Position numbers and translations under genes: made by a program | Part shown: one piece after another, positions 31,039 through 40,326 of the stretch | Position numbering within the stretch: position 1 is the first letter of the stretch | Layout of the letters: the number at the start of each line of letters is the position of its first letter | Notes under the pieces: generated by a model | What the model saw: the letters and a program-made list of their open reading frames with translations, nothing else | Told to the model about the DNA's origin: nothing | The model's database searches: none | Source of the DNA: a virus | Strand: one strand, 5' to 3' | Virus record (IMG/VR): IMGVR_UViG_3300002460_000003 | Coordinates: 1-64,000 of that record | Length of the DNA stretch: 64,000 nucleotides

Positions 31039-32067
31039 ATGGCTATTATTCGTAGTTTTGACAACCCGTTTGAACTAGTAGACTGGACCCAAGACCTCTT
31101 GGTCGTCCCCAACCTCTACGGTAAGATTCAAAACATGGGTCTGTTCGATGTTGAAAGTGTTTCACAGAACACCGTAACCTTCGAGAAAATCAACCAGTCT
31201 CTGGGTCTTGTTGGCGACCGTCCTCGTGGCGTCCGTAACAACGTTTCCCAAGATTACCTTCGTGAACTGAAGAGCTATCCTGTTCCTCACTTCCCACTAG
31301 ACGATGCTATCAAGCCTGAAGATATTCAGGGTAAAGCAGCCTACGGTGGTAGCGGTACTGGTCAACCAGAAGTTCTAGATATGGTTCGTGCCCGCAAGAT
31401 TGAACGTATTCGTCGTTCACATGCACAAACCCTAGAAGTTGCTCGTGCTCAGATGCTAACTGCTGGTACTGTGTATGCTCCTAATGGTACTGTTGTTGTT
31501 GACGTTTACTCTGACTTCGGCATTACCCGTAAAGAAGTTGACTTCGTACTCGGCACTGGCACCACTGAAGTTATCCTAAAGGGTGAGGAAGTAATTGCTC
31601 ACATCCAAGATAACCTATTCACTGGTGACATCGTTACTGAAGTTGTGGCTCTTTGCCACCCAACCTTCTTCAACAAGCTGATCACCCAAGCTAACGTTAA
31701 GACTGCTTACCAGTATTACACTAGCACCCAAGAGCCTCTGCGTAACCGTCTGGGCACTGGTCTGGATCGTGAGTTTGTTTACGGTGGCATCCGTTATGTT
31801 GAGTATCGTGGTTATGCTCCAGATGGCGTTACCCCGCTAATCACCGCTGGCGAAGCTCGTGCTTTCCCAATGGGTACTACTGATGTGTTCAAAACTTACT
31901 TTGGCCCAGCCAACCGTTTTGAATTCAGCAACACCCTAGGTCTAGAAGCATATATGTTTGAAGAACGTAATCCTTCAGATACTGAAATCACCCTTCAGTC
32001 TGAGTCTAACTTCATCAACCTGATGCGTCGTCCTCAAGTAGTAGTTCGTATGTTCAGCTCCAACTAA
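31039..32067 (+). CDS. Major capsid protein, lambda gpE-like
   Basis: 342 residues. MAIIRSFDNPFELVDWTQDL, RGSGT-like loop GGSGTGQPEVLDMVRARKIERIRRSHAQTLEVARAQ and the C-terminus NLMRRPQVVVRMF match the capsid protein E family, an HK97-fold group. High use of common codons compared with neighbours fits strong expression. Followed by a GAAA-loop hairpin. Confidence 0.9.
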   Translation: MAIIRSFDNPFELVDWTQDLLVVPNLYGKIQNMGLFDVESVSQNTVTFEKINQSLGLVGDRPRGVRNNVSQDYLRELKSYPVPHFPLDDAIKPEDIQGKAAYGGSGTGQPEVLDMVRARKIERIRRSHAQTLEVARAQMLTAGTVYAPNGTVVVDVYSDFGITRKEVDFVLGTGTTEVILKGEEVIAHIQDNLFTGDIVTEVVALCHPTFFNKLITQANVKTAYQYYTSTQEPLRNRLGTGLDREFVYGGIRYVEYRGYAPDGVTPLITAGEARAFPMGTTDVFKTYFGPANRFEFSNTLGLEAYMFEERNPSDTEITLQSESNFINLMRRPQVVVRMFSSN

Positions 32068-32086
32068 TAGTGGAGTCTATAGTGCT

Positions 32087-32109
32087 GGGGTCGAAAGACC
32101 CCTTGCATT
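32087..32109 (+). terminator. Stem-loop after the capsid gene
   Basis: GGGGTC-GAAA-GACCCC, six perfect pairs with a GNRA loop, followed by TTGCATTT. Could be a partial terminator or an RNA-stabilising 3' end for capsid mRNA. Confidence 0.65.
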
Positions 32110-32128
32110 TCCACTTTAAGGAGTTTTT

Positions 32129-32569
32129 ATGGCACTAACACCCGTACAAACAGTAAGACTTCTTATTGGTGATACACCAACATCCCCATTCTATCAACTG
32201 TTCTCTGATGAAGAGATTCAACAGTTCCTAGATTTGAATGGACAGAATATTATGCAAGCTGCTCGTTTGGCAGCTATCGCAGCAAGTATGCAATTAGCTG
32301 GTTACTCTTCAAGAGAGCGTACCGGAGATATTGAAGTCTGGTCTAACCTATCTACAGCATACTTAAAAGCACTAGAAAACTTCATTAATGACAGTAGTAG
32401 TGCAAACCTTCCTAATGGTTTGATGCCTTATGCATCTGGTATTAGTTGGGCAGATTTCAACGCTAACAATGATAATCCAGATAATATTAGAAGCCCCCTT
32501 ACACAAGTTAAGATTTGTGATACAGACTGGTGGAATGATAGTGATCCGTTCAACCTAACTACATTGTAA
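32129..32569 (+). CDS. Head-tail connector protein, 146 aa
   Basis: Begins MALTPVQTVRLLIGDTPTSP, 'FSDEEIQQFLDLNG' and a helical centre, the layout of small head-completion proteins of the HK97 gp6 type. Follows the capsid gene. AAGGAG upstream. Confidence 0.65.
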   Translation: MALTPVQTVRLLIGDTPTSPFYQLFSDEEIQQFLDLNGQNIMQAARLAAIAASMQLAGYSSRERTGDIEVWSNLSTAYLKALENFINDSSSANLPNGLMPYASGISWADFNANNDNPDNIRSPLTQVKICDTDWWNDSDPFNLTTL

Positions 32570-32579
32570 GGAGTAAGTT

Positions 32580-32948
32580 ATGTTAAAACCTACTTTCTTA
32601 CTAACCAAAAGTATAGAACTAACTGTCTATAGAAAGACACAGGGTAGTTATGTAAATGGTGATTGGGTTGAGGGAGCTGAAGCTGAGATTATTAGAACAG
32701 TTAATATCCAACCACTAAAACCAAATGAAATACTTATGCTACCAGAAGCTGAAAGAACACGGCAATGGTGGAAAGTATACTCAGATGAAGACCTTCGTAC
32801 AGATAAAGAAGGTGCTAGTGGTTACTCTGCTGATGAGTTTATTTATCAGGGAGAGCGCTACAAGGTTATGAAAGTTAGTAACTATGAGATGGGTATTTTA
32901 AATCATCACAAGGCTCTAGCTACAAGAATTGAGTTAACTCCAAACTGA
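32580..32948 (+). CDS. Head closure / joining protein, 122 aa
   Basis: Beta-rich: SIELTVYRKTQGSYVNGDWVEG, IQPLKPNEILMLPEAERTRQWWKVYSDEDL. This resembles head-tail joining proteins, in which a strand-rich body closes the portal. Assignment is by sequence layout and position. Confidence 0.6.
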   Translation: MLKPTFLLTKSIELTVYRKTQGSYVNGDWVEGAEAEIIRTVNIQPLKPNEILMLPEAERTRQWWKVYSDEDLRTDKEGASGYSADEFIYQGERYKVMKVSNYEMGILNHHKALATRIELTPN

Positions 32949-32955
32949 GGTGTAT

Positions 32956-33450
32956 ATGGCTTTAGTTGATAAAGGGGGTTATCTAGTTGATGATGCTGTC
33001 TGGAAGAAGATGAGAAAGAACCTCGAAAGGGGTAATCATCTGGCAGCTAAGATTGGTTTCTTTCAAGATTCTACGTATGGTCCTGAGAACGACAACCTAA
33101 CAGTTGCACAGGTTGCTCAGTGGCAAGAAGAGGGTAACGATAAAATTCCAATGCGTCCATTCATCCGAAGTGGGTTTATGGAGAAGGTTCAACAAGAGAA
33201 GTGGATAACTCCTCAAGTGCTTGGTTGGATTGATGATATTGCAATGGGCAAGTCAACGTGGACTGCCATGTATAACAAATTAGGCCCAGTCTTTGTAAAG
33301 ATGATGCAAGATGAGATTAGAGACTGGAAGATACCAATGAACGCCCCACTCACTGTACAACTTAAGGGGTTCAACGATCCTCTTATTGATACAGGTAAGA
33401 TGTTAGATAGTGTTGATTATCTATTAGGTCGTAAGTCTGGAGGACAGTAG
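32956..33450 (+). CDS. Neck / tail completion protein, 164 aa
   Basis: ATG chosen five bases after GAGG; a GTG two codons earlier overlaps that site. Contains MRPFIRSGFMEK and APLTVQLKGFNDPLIDTGKMLDSVDYL, the 'P.RPF.R ... LKG..PLIDTG...S..Y' pattern typical of HK97 gp10-type neck proteins. Overlaps the next start by one base. Confidence 0.65.
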   Translation: MALVDKGGYLVDDAVWKKMRKNLERGNHLAAKIGFFQDSTYGPENDNLTVAQVAQWQEEGNDKIPMRPFIRSGFMEKVQQEKWITPQVLGWIDDIAMGKSTWTAMYNKLGPVFVKMMQDEIRDWKIPMNAPLTVQLKGFNDPLIDTGKMLDSVDYLLGRKSGGQ

Positions 33451-34001
33451 TGTCTATATACTCAGATGTAAGAACTGCTGTTAGGTCAGGAGTATTAAAG
33501 GTCTTTGAAGGTAATGTCCCAGCAGTCGAGGTTATCTACTCACACCTTAACGGTAATGAACCAGCTAATCCTTACGTTGTAGTTCAGATTGTAAATGTAC
33601 AACAAAAGGGTAGAGTCCAGACAGCTACATTCACCGATGATGGTGATGAATTTGGATTAAATAAGAACCTCTGGTTTAAGACCCATTATGAAGTCATGGT
33701 TCAGTTTAGCTTTTGTGGATCAACTGCTGGTGACTTAGCTTTTGAATTTAATAATGCAATCCTAAACAATATAGTGATAATAGAAGAATTCCAAAAAAGT
33801 AAACTATCACCTATTAGGAAAAGTCTTCTAAGACGAGCACCAATGCTACGTGACACACAGTGGATTGAATATCAAAACATGGATGTGACATTTAGTTATG
33901 CCGTACAAACCATTCAGCCGATTGATTGGGTGGAAAAGGTTGTATTGGTTGATGAAGTATCTGGTGAGATTTTCACCATCCCTGAAACACCTATTCCATA
34001 A
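33450..34001 (+). CDS. Neck / tail terminator-like protein, 183 aa, GTG start
   Basis: GTG overlapping the upstream TAG, with GGAGG before it. Alpha/beta, with PANPYVVVQIVNVQQKGR and YEVMVQFSFCGSTAGDLAFEFNN, resembling tail-terminator or neck proteins that cap the tail tube before joining. Position immediately before the sheath supports this. Confidence 0.6.
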   Translation: MSIYSDVRTAVRSGVLKVFEGNVPAVEVIYSHLNGNEPANPYVVVQIVNVQQKGRVQTATFTDDGDEFGLNKNLWFKTHYEVMVQFSFCGSTAGDLAFEFNNAILNNIVIIEEFQKSKLSPIRKSLLRRAPMLRDTQWIEYQNMDVTFSYAVQTIQPIDWVEKVVLVDEVSGEIFTIPETPIP

Positions 34002-34032
34002 ACAAAATAAGCTAATAAAAGAGGATACTCAA

Positions 34033-35328
34033 TTGGCCGAATTAGACCAGATTGTACAAATTTTTATCACACGCGAAACGGCACAGATTGATACTGCCAG
34101 TTTCGACATCCCCGCTGTCCTTGCAACCTTTACCAACTTCTCAGAGCGTACCCGTACCTATACTAGCATTACTGGTGTTGCTGATGACTTCCCTTCAACT
34201 AGTAATGTTTACAAGATGGCATCTGCCCTGTTTGGTCAGACACTAAAGCCAACTAGCATTGTTGTTGGTCGTCGTCAAGTAGATGGTGTTGCTGGTTCAG
34301 TAGCCACTGTAGCCAATAGCACAACCTATACTGTAACCATTAATGGTACTATCTTTACTTTCACATCCGATGTTGATGCTACTGCTGTAGAGATTGTTGC
34401 TGGCCTTAAAGCTGCATATGACCTTGCTCCTATTTCAGGTATCACTTTCGTTGATAACCTTGACGGTACTTTTGATGTATCCGTAGTCACTCCCGGTACT
34501 GCTTGGTCAATCGTAGCCTCTACTAATCTGACTCTGGTGAATGATACTCCAACTGAGACTTGGACTGAAGCTCTTGAAGCAGTAGAAGACAGCAACAGCG
34601 TTTGGTATGCCCTAACTTGTGAATCACACGTTAAAGCAGATATCCTTGAACTGGCTGCTGCTATTCAGGCACGCCGTAAGATTTATGGTACATCTACTCA
34701 AGACACCGATGTCCCTACTGCTGCAATTACTGATGTTGCTACTGCTCTTTCTGATGCAAACTATGATCGTACATTTATTGTATATCTACCAACCGCTGAT
34801 GCTGACTATCCAGAGTGTGCTTGGATTGGTAGCCAACTTCCTGAAGTACCTGGTTCTAACACTTGGAACTTTAAATCAGTAAGTGGCCCAACTGTTAGTT
34901 CCCTGACTGATACTCAACGGGTTAACCTCCGTAGCAAGAATTGCAATATGTACACTCGCGTAGCTGGTGTAGAAATCTTCCAAGATGGTGTTGTCTCTAG
35001 CTCAGAGTTCATTGACGTGATGATCTTTATTGACTGGGTATATGCCCGTCTACAAGAGGCCATCTTCTTCCGTCTAATCAATAGCAAGAAGATTCCATAT
35101 ACTCGTGTTGGTGCCACTATCATTGAAAACGAGATTCGTACTGTACTCACCCAAGGTGTTACTAACGGTGGTATTGCACCTAATCCTGCCTTCACAGTAG
35201 AAGCTCCAGACCCATTGGCAATTTCCCCCACCCTCCGTGCTCAACGTACTATGGGTGATTTCCTGTTCAACTTCCGCTTGGCTGGTGCTGTGCATAAGGT
35301 TGTTGTTCGTGGCGTGGCTGGGGTTTAA
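34033..35328 (+). CDS. Tail sheath protein (DUF3383-like), TTG start
   Basis: 431 residues from a TTG eight bases after GAGG; a longer frame upstream runs through the neck gene. Sequence VYKMASALFGQTLKPTSIVVGRRQ and the C-terminal FNFRLAGAVHKVVVRG fit DUF3383 contractile-sheath proteins, about the usual length. It contracts around the tube to drive injection, and proves a myovirus-type tail. Confidence 0.8.
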   Translation: MAELDQIVQIFITRETAQIDTASFDIPAVLATFTNFSERTRTYTSITGVADDFPSTSNVYKMASALFGQTLKPTSIVVGRRQVDGVAGSVATVANSTTYTVTINGTIFTFTSDVDATAVEIVAGLKAAYDLAPISGITFVDNLDGTFDVSVVTPGTAWSIVASTNLTLVNDTPTETWTEALEAVEDSNSVWYALTCESHVKADILELAAAIQARRKIYGTSTQDTDVPTAAITDVATALSDANYDRTFIVYLPTADADYPECAWIGSQLPEVPGSNTWNFKSVSGPTVSSLTDTQRVNLRSKNCNMYTRVAGVEIFQDGVVSSSEFIDVMIFIDWVYARLQEAIFFRLINSKKIPYTRVGATIIENEIRTVLTQGVTNGGIAPNPAFTVEAPDPLAISPTLRAQRTMGDFLFNFRLAGAVHKVVVRGVAGV

Positions 35329-35339
35329 GGAGAACTATT

Positions 35340-35864
35340 ATGGCAACTTCACAAACTCTAAAGTCCTACTCCCCTGAAGACATGACAATCATTCTGTCTA
35401 ACAGCCAGTTTTCTCATGTTATTACTGGTTATGCAGATGGTTCGTTTCTGACTATCACTCGGGAAACTCCAGCTTCAACTCTCTACGTTGGTGCTGATCT
35501 AAGTAATGCTCGTGTTGTTCGTGCTAACAAAGCATCAACAATCACACTGAGCCTTCACCAAGCTTCTGACTCAACTGATGTTCTTTCTCAGCTTCTAGCT
35601 AATGATGAAGAAACTCGTGATGAGACTTGGTTGTTCAGTGTAACTATCAAGGATAACATTGGTCGTAGTGTTTACTACAGCCCACAAGCTTTCATTGGTA
35701 ATCATCCAGACGCTATGTATAGCACTGGTATTGAGAACCGTGATTGGGTAATTCAGTGTGTAAGTCTCTCCAACCTACAAGGCGGTAATGGCAAGTTCGA
35801 TCCTGATACTTTGTCAACCCTTGAAGCTATTGGTGGTACTGTTGCTGATAAGTGGCGACCATAA
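35340..35864 (+). CDS. Tail tube-like protein 1 (DUF3277-type)
   Basis: 174 residues: LKSYSPEDMTIILSNSQFS, TITLSLHQASDSTDVLSQLLAND, IENRDWVIQCVSL. The layout follows DUF3277 proteins found after DUF3383 sheaths, taken to build the tail tube. It is the first of three tandem paralogues and is followed by a terminator-like hairpin, so it is likely the most abundant one. Confidence 0.7.
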   Translation: MATSQTLKSYSPEDMTIILSNSQFSHVITGYADGSFLTITRETPASTLYVGADLSNARVVRANKASTITLSLHQASDSTDVLSQLLANDEETRDETWLFSVTIKDNIGRSVYYSPQAFIGNHPDAMYSTGIENRDWVIQCVSLSNLQGGNGKFDPDTLSTLEAIGGTVADKWRP

Positions 35865-35880
35865 TAGTTCCTTTGTTTAT

Positions 35881-35908
35881 GGGGCTTGAAATATAGCCCC
35901 TATTTTAT
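35881..35908 (+). terminator. Terminator-like stem-loop after tube gene 1
   Basis: GGGGCT-TGAAATAT-AGCCCC followed by TATTTTAT. It should reduce transcription into the next two paralogues, giving a high ratio of the first. Confidence 0.65.
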
Positions 35909-35919
35909 AAGGAATTTAT

Positions 35920-36426
35920 ATGTCTAATAGTTTGAATCACTATTCACCTGAAGATATCACTGTACTGTTGTTTGGTGTTGTACCACTCACAGGCTTTATC
36001 TCAGGTACATTTGTAAACATCTCTAAAGACCTTGCCCCATATAGTTCAGCTAGAACTAGTGATGGGCAAGTTGCAAGACTTTATAACAACGATCAAACTT
36101 ATACTATTACCCTGACGTTACAAAATACGTCAGAAGGTAATGAGATATTAAATAAGTTATTGTTGATTGATGAGATTACCCAACGTGGTAAGTTTCCTCT
36201 ACTAATTAAAGACCAACTAGGTAGTAGCATATTCTTTAGTACAACTAGTTGGATTGAAGGTGTCCCAGATGTTGGTTATGGGCCAGACATCTCAGAACGT
36301 ACATGGAATATCAGAAGCAGTCAAGGTGTTAACTACATTGGTGGTAATGCTGATGCTAGTTCTCTTATTGATGACCTCTTAAATACTGTAGCCGCTGCTG
36401 CACCAATCTTAGAGGGACTTTTCTAA
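35920..36426 (+). CDS. Tail tube-like protein 2
   Basis: 168 residues, paralogue of the preceding gene: NHYSPEDITVLLFGVVPLTGF, TITLTLQNTSEGNEILNKLL, ISERTWNIRSS, GGNADASS. Same core length and motif spacing. May be a tube-end, baseplate-hub or minor tube subunit. Confidence 0.65.
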   Translation: MSNSLNHYSPEDITVLLFGVVPLTGFISGTFVNISKDLAPYSSARTSDGQVARLYNNDQTYTITLTLQNTSEGNEILNKLLLIDEITQRGKFPLLIKDQLGSSIFFSTTSWIEGVPDVGYGPDISERTWNIRSSQGVNYIGGNADASSLIDDLLNTVAAAAPILEGLF

Positions 36427-36914
36427 TGAGCTTTTCTGTAAACACATATAGTCCTACGGATGTAACACTATCCTTTGGTGGTTATGTCCTTACTGGTTGG
36501 AACACAATTAATATCCAACGAGTATATGCTGGCATGACTGCTGTTGATGGTATCAATGGTAAGAACACCAGAGTACGAAATAACAATACAGCGGCAGTCA
36601 TTAATTTCTCATGCCTACAGTCAGGTGAGTCTAATGACATTTTATCGCAGATTCACGCACTAGATTTACAAACAGGCTCTGCAAGGATTTCACTTACACT
36701 TAAAGATTTATCTGGTTCAAGTATATTTACTTCATCCGAAGCATATATCCTTCAATATCCAGAAGTGGTGTTTAGTGATTCCTTTGAGTACCGAGTTTGG
36801 TCGATACGTTGTAACACAAGTGATGGTTGGATTGTTGGGGGCAATTTGCGTCCGTCCACGTCACTCTTTGATTCAGCCCTCAGTACCATTTCTGATATTG
36901 CGGGTCTTATTTAA
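36426..36914 (+). CDS. Tail tube-like protein 3
   Basis: 162 residues, third paralogue: NTYSPTDVTLSFGGYVLTGW, AVINFSCLQSGESNDILSQIHALD, FEYRVWSIRCN, GGNLRPSTSLFD. Overlaps the second by one base (TAATG). Likely a specialised tube or baseplate-proximal ring protein. Confidence 0.65.
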   Translation: MSFSVNTYSPTDVTLSFGGYVLTGWNTINIQRVYAGMTAVDGINGKNTRVRNNNTAAVINFSCLQSGESNDILSQIHALDLQTGSARISLTLKDLSGSSIFTSSEAYILQYPEVVFSDSFEYRVWSIRCNTSDGWIVGGNLRPSTSLFDSALSTISDIAGLI

Positions 36915-36932
36915 ATTCTGAGGAAATTGGTA

Positions 36933-37483
36933 ATGATTTTAGCACAAGTTGAAAAAGAAGTTGATGGTGAGAACTACATTCTCAAAACATTCCCTGCAAT
37001 GGTTGGTCTTGGTATTCAACACAAGATGCAAACTGAAGGTATGACCCCTGAACTAACTCGTGAAGTTATCTGTAAGGGAGCTTCCAAGGGTAGTATGGAT
37101 ATTGACGCAAAGTCTTTTGATAAGATGTTTGCTGGTCGTTATGCTCATATGTTTAAACTCCTTAGTGAGATTATGAAGCATAACTTCGGTGACATGGAAG
37201 AAGAAGGCCCAAACGTCGAAAGCGATTCAAGCGAAGAATAAAAGCTAGTGAGTCGCAAGTACAAACAGCAGAAGTAAAAAGAATAGCAGAGGAGTTTAGT
37301 GGAAGCTTTGAAGTAATGCGTTTGTTAATGTATGAACCAAGGCTCTGCACTTTACATGAACTACAAACAATCTATAGCGTTGAAGATATGTATTTCATGC
37401 TAGAGATGATAGATGTACAAGATACACTGAAAGAAGAACAGAAGAAAGCATCAGCTCCAAAAGCCCAACCAAGGATAAGATAA
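36933..37483 (+). CDS. Tail assembly chaperone with programmed -1 frameshift
   Basis: ATG at 36933 after GAGG (a TTG two codons earlier is the longest frame). The in-frame product stops at 37241 (102 aa). At 37208-37214 the slippery heptamer CCCAAAC lies in the frame C-CCA-AAC; slipping back one base opens a frame to 37483, giving a 183-aa fusion that adds a helical, charged domain (VKRIAEEFSGSFEVMRLLM). The arrangement, just before the tape measure, matches the gpG/gpGT system that chaperones tape-measure folding. Confidence 0.85.
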
Positions 37484-37486
37484 TTT

Positions 37487-38470
37487 ATGCAAAAATCAGA
37501 GTTAGAAGATGATTTTGTCGGGCATGAGTTCGGTGTGGATAATCAACTTGTAGTGATAGGTTGGTTTGGTGAGTTAGTGGGTAGTAACAGAAAGTATACA
37601 GTCAAATGTAATAAGTGCTCTGGCGATAGTGAACTATATGGCAATGGTGAATTTCTTATTACTAAGAGTAAAATACTTGACGGTAGGATGCCATGTGGTT
37701 GCTCAAAAGCTCCAAAGAGGACTAAAGAGCAATACGAGATTCTGATAAAAAGAGCTTGCTCGGAAGATAACTATAAGTTCATGGGTTGGGATGGAGAGTT
37801 TATTGGTGTAAAGTCAAGGGTGTTAATTGAATGTCCTTGCCACAACATCTGTACATCTAAAGTGATTAATGACTTTCTTTCTGGTGGCAGGCGGTGCATA
37901 GAAGCTAGGCGAGATAAAGTTAAAAACACTTTACTCCAGTCTGAAGATGAAGTTATTAAAAGGTTTTTCGACACTGGTGCTTTCCATAAAGAAACAGTTT
38001 TTAAAAGAAGCGGTAGAATTGTTCCTTGTGAGAGGTACAGAGAAGGAGTCAAGCCTTATTGGTTTGTTACCTGTGGTGAATGCAAAGAAAGTTTTGAGAC
38101 TTTATATAGTACACTTCTTAAAGGTGGAATGTCCTGTGGATGCTTTCGACATAAACAAACATTGTCCTACATAAATGGACTGCATGATAAAGAAACTATT
38201 GTAGCAATTAAGATAGGCATAACATCCTCCATAATAAATAGAGAGAAACAACAAGCGCTTGCTTGTATATTTTCAATTAAATCGCTGGGTGTTTGGAAGT
38301 TTAGCACTGTCACAGATTGTAAGGCAGCAGAATCTGAGATTAAAACAACACTTCCTTGTGGGGTTATTAATAAGATTGAAATGAAAGATGGTCATACAGA
38401 AACTTTATCCACACTATACATTGATGAAGTTATTAATATTTATGAAAAATATGGTGGAATTAAAGTATGA
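37487..38470 (+). CDS. GIY-YIG-type (T5orf172-like) homing endonuclease candidate
   Basis: 327 residues. Two zinc-type blocks with Cys clusters (KCNKCSGD, CGCSK; TCGECKESF, CGCF) precede a C-terminal region LSYINGLHDKETIVAIKIGITSS...R, resembling GIY-YIG folds of the T5orf172 kind (Y-I ... KIGIT ... R). Such proteins cut DNA and spread as free-standing mobile genes. It sits four bases after the chaperone frame and overlaps the tape-measure start by four bases, an insertion into the usually tight chaperone-tape measure junction. Confidence 0.6.
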   Translation: MQKSELEDDFVGHEFGVDNQLVVIGWFGELVGSNRKYTVKCNKCSGDSELYGNGEFLITKSKILDGRMPCGCSKAPKRTKEQYEILIKRACSEDNYKFMGWDGEFIGVKSRVLIECPCHNICTSKVINDFLSGGRRCIEARRDKVKNTLLQSEDEVIKRFFDTGAFHKETVFKRSGRIVPCERYREGVKPYWFVTCGECKESFETLYSTLLKGGMSCGCFRHKQTLSYINGLHDKETIVAIKIGITSSIINREKQQALACIFSIKSLGVWKFSTVTDCKAAESEIKTTLPCGVINKIEMKDGHTETLSTLYIDEVINIYEKYGGIKV

Positions 38471-40317
38471 CACAAATTTCAAGCTACTATGCTAAGGTTT
38501 CCTTGTCTACGGATATGGCTGCGCTTAAGAAGGTAGATAGGTATTTAAAACTATTAGAAGCTAAACTGGCTAAGTTCCATAAAAAAGGTAAGATTGGTAA
38601 TGGTGTATTTAATATCAATTTTGCTTTTAATACTAATAGACTTCAATTTGAAGTACAGAAAGCTTTCAATGATGTTAGTCGCAGGGTAATTTTTCCTGTA
38701 AATAGGTTCCAGATAGACCAGAGTAGACTGACCAGAGATATTAATTCATCTATTCGTCAGGCTATGTTGGGCGTAAACAGGAATCTAACATTGAACCCTA
38801 GGGTAACACAGCCTAGAGGTGTTACTGGCAGAGCAGCAGCGTTAGGGCAACCAACTGGAGGTCTTTCAGCTCGTCAAGCTGGTCTTGCTGGTGGGTCTGC
38901 TGGAATCTTTAGTCGTTATGGTGGTCCTGCTATTCTTGGTGGTGCAACTCTTTATGGTGGGTCTGCACTTAATAGAGCTAACCAAGAAATCATTAGCGCT
39001 CAATTGACTACACAAGCCGTAGTTGAGGCGCAGGGTTTAAAGGGAGAAGGACCAGCAGCATTTGAATGGTTGAGAGGACAAGGTAATCGTATTGGTTTTA
39101 GTTATCTAGATCAAGCACAAGATTATAACAACTTCCTATCTAACAGCCTTGGTGCTGGTAGAACACTAGACCAAGCTCAGAACACATATCTTGGCTTTGC
39201 TGAGTATGCGAGAGCAATGGGTACATCGCCAGCTCGCCAAAAGTTAGTAATGAACGCACTATCTCAAATGGAGGCAAAAGGAACTGTCTCTATGGAGGAA
39301 TTGCGTAGGCAAATGGCTGAATCAATGCCGGGCACTATGTCGGTATTCGCTGAAGCTTTGCAACGCCAAACAGGTGGAGGATTGCAAGGACAGGAGGCCA
39401 TGCAAGCGCTTATGGAAGCAGTTCCAGAAGGTAGAGTTAAGTCTGATATCCTTCCTATTGTTTCTGAAATTCTGAGAGAGAGAGCAAAGCCTAAACTAGA
39501 CATTGCTATGAAGACTTCTCAAGCTGAACAAGCAAGAGCCGTTAACCTCCTTACTGACTTCACTAATATTGCATCTAAGGCTGGTCTTGAGGAAGGTTTC
39601 TCACGAATCTTTAGAACATTCACAGATGGATTGAGTGAGTCTTCTGGATTAGTTGAAAGAATGGCTCGCGGATTTAATGAGCTAACAAAACACGCAAGAG
39701 ACTTACTTCTATTCCCGGAATCTTTTGTAAGAGCATTAGAAGGGAGAGATAGCGTAATTGCTGATTGGTTAGGTGCTGATGTAAGTGCCCAGCTAGTTAA
39801 AGACTGGACAGAGATTAAGAATCTGTTTGGTGATATTATGGGATTTGAAACTCCATCTTGGCTCCCAACTCTAGAAGCAACAGCCAAAGAGATTGCTGGT
39901 ATTATGAATCTAGTGGCTGAGTTTCAGCGTTGGAGAGAGGGAGCATTTCCCACAGTAGTTGCTCAAGATACATCAACCCCTGTTGCTGCTCTAAGTTCAT
40001 TTGCAAATAATTCTCTTATGAATATTGGTGCTGCTAAGGCTAGGGGTCAAGCGGTCTATGGTGATCCTACATCTCCTTATTACAAAGACCCTGCTGGCTA
40101 TGATACACAAATGCGGGAGAAAGCATTAGCTGAAATGCAACCAAACAGCACTCAAAATACCATGAGTATTGGTTCTATTAATGTGGAAGTCAATGGGGGT
40201 GATTGGGCTGGTGAAAATCCTACTGAGTCCGCTCAACAACTTGCAGATAAAATTATATATCAAGTTAAAGAGCAACTTCTTGGCGAAGCATGGCAGATGT
40301 ATCCACAAACCCAATAA
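38467..40317 (+). CDS. Tape measure protein, 616 aa
   Basis: Helical N-terminus, then a Gly/Ala-rich region and a tape-measure core: YLGFAEYARAMGTSPARQKLVMNALSQMEAKGTVSMEELRRQMAESMPG is the conserved tape-measure N-terminal motif, in which a 'L.QM..KG.vs.EELR.Ql.E..PG' run is diagnostic. At 616 residues, short for this family; by the usual length rule it implies a tail of roughly 90 nm. Confidence 0.85.
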   Translation: MTQISSYYAKVSLSTDMAALKKVDRYLKLLEAKLAKFHKKGKIGNGVFNINFAFNTNRLQFEVQKAFNDVSRRVIFPVNRFQIDQSRLTRDINSSIRQAMLGVNRNLTLNPRVTQPRGVTGRAAALGQPTGGLSARQAGLAGGSAGIFSRYGGPAILGGATLYGGSALNRANQEIISAQLTTQAVVEAQGLKGEGPAAFEWLRGQGNRIGFSYLDQAQDYNNFLSNSLGAGRTLDQAQNTYLGFAEYARAMGTSPARQKLVMNALSQMEAKGTVSMEELRRQMAESMPGTMSVFAEALQRQTGGGLQGQEAMQALMEAVPEGRVKSDILPIVSEILRERAKPKLDIAMKTSQAEQARAVNLLTDFTNIASKAGLEEGFSRIFRTFTDGLSESSGLVERMARGFNELTKHARDLLLFPESFVRALEGRDSVIADWLGADVSAQLVKDWTEIKNLFGDIMGFETPSWLPTLEATAKEIAGIMNLVAEFQRWREGAFPTVVAQDTSTPVAALSSFANNSLMNIGAAKARGQAVYGDPTSPYYKDPAGYDTQMREKALAEMQPNSTQNTMSIGSINVEVNGGDWAGENPTESAQQLADKIIYQVKEQLLGEAWQMYPQTQ

Positions 40318-40326
40318 GGAGGGTCT

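Noticed and set aside
33898-34032. Longer sheath N-terminus from an upstream start
   Set aside because: It would run through the preceding neck gene and lacks a ribosome site; the TTG at 34033 has GAGG at the right distance.
37242-37486. Separate small gene after the chaperone
   Set aside because: It has no start with a ribosome site, and it is exactly the frame opened by the CCCAAAC slip.
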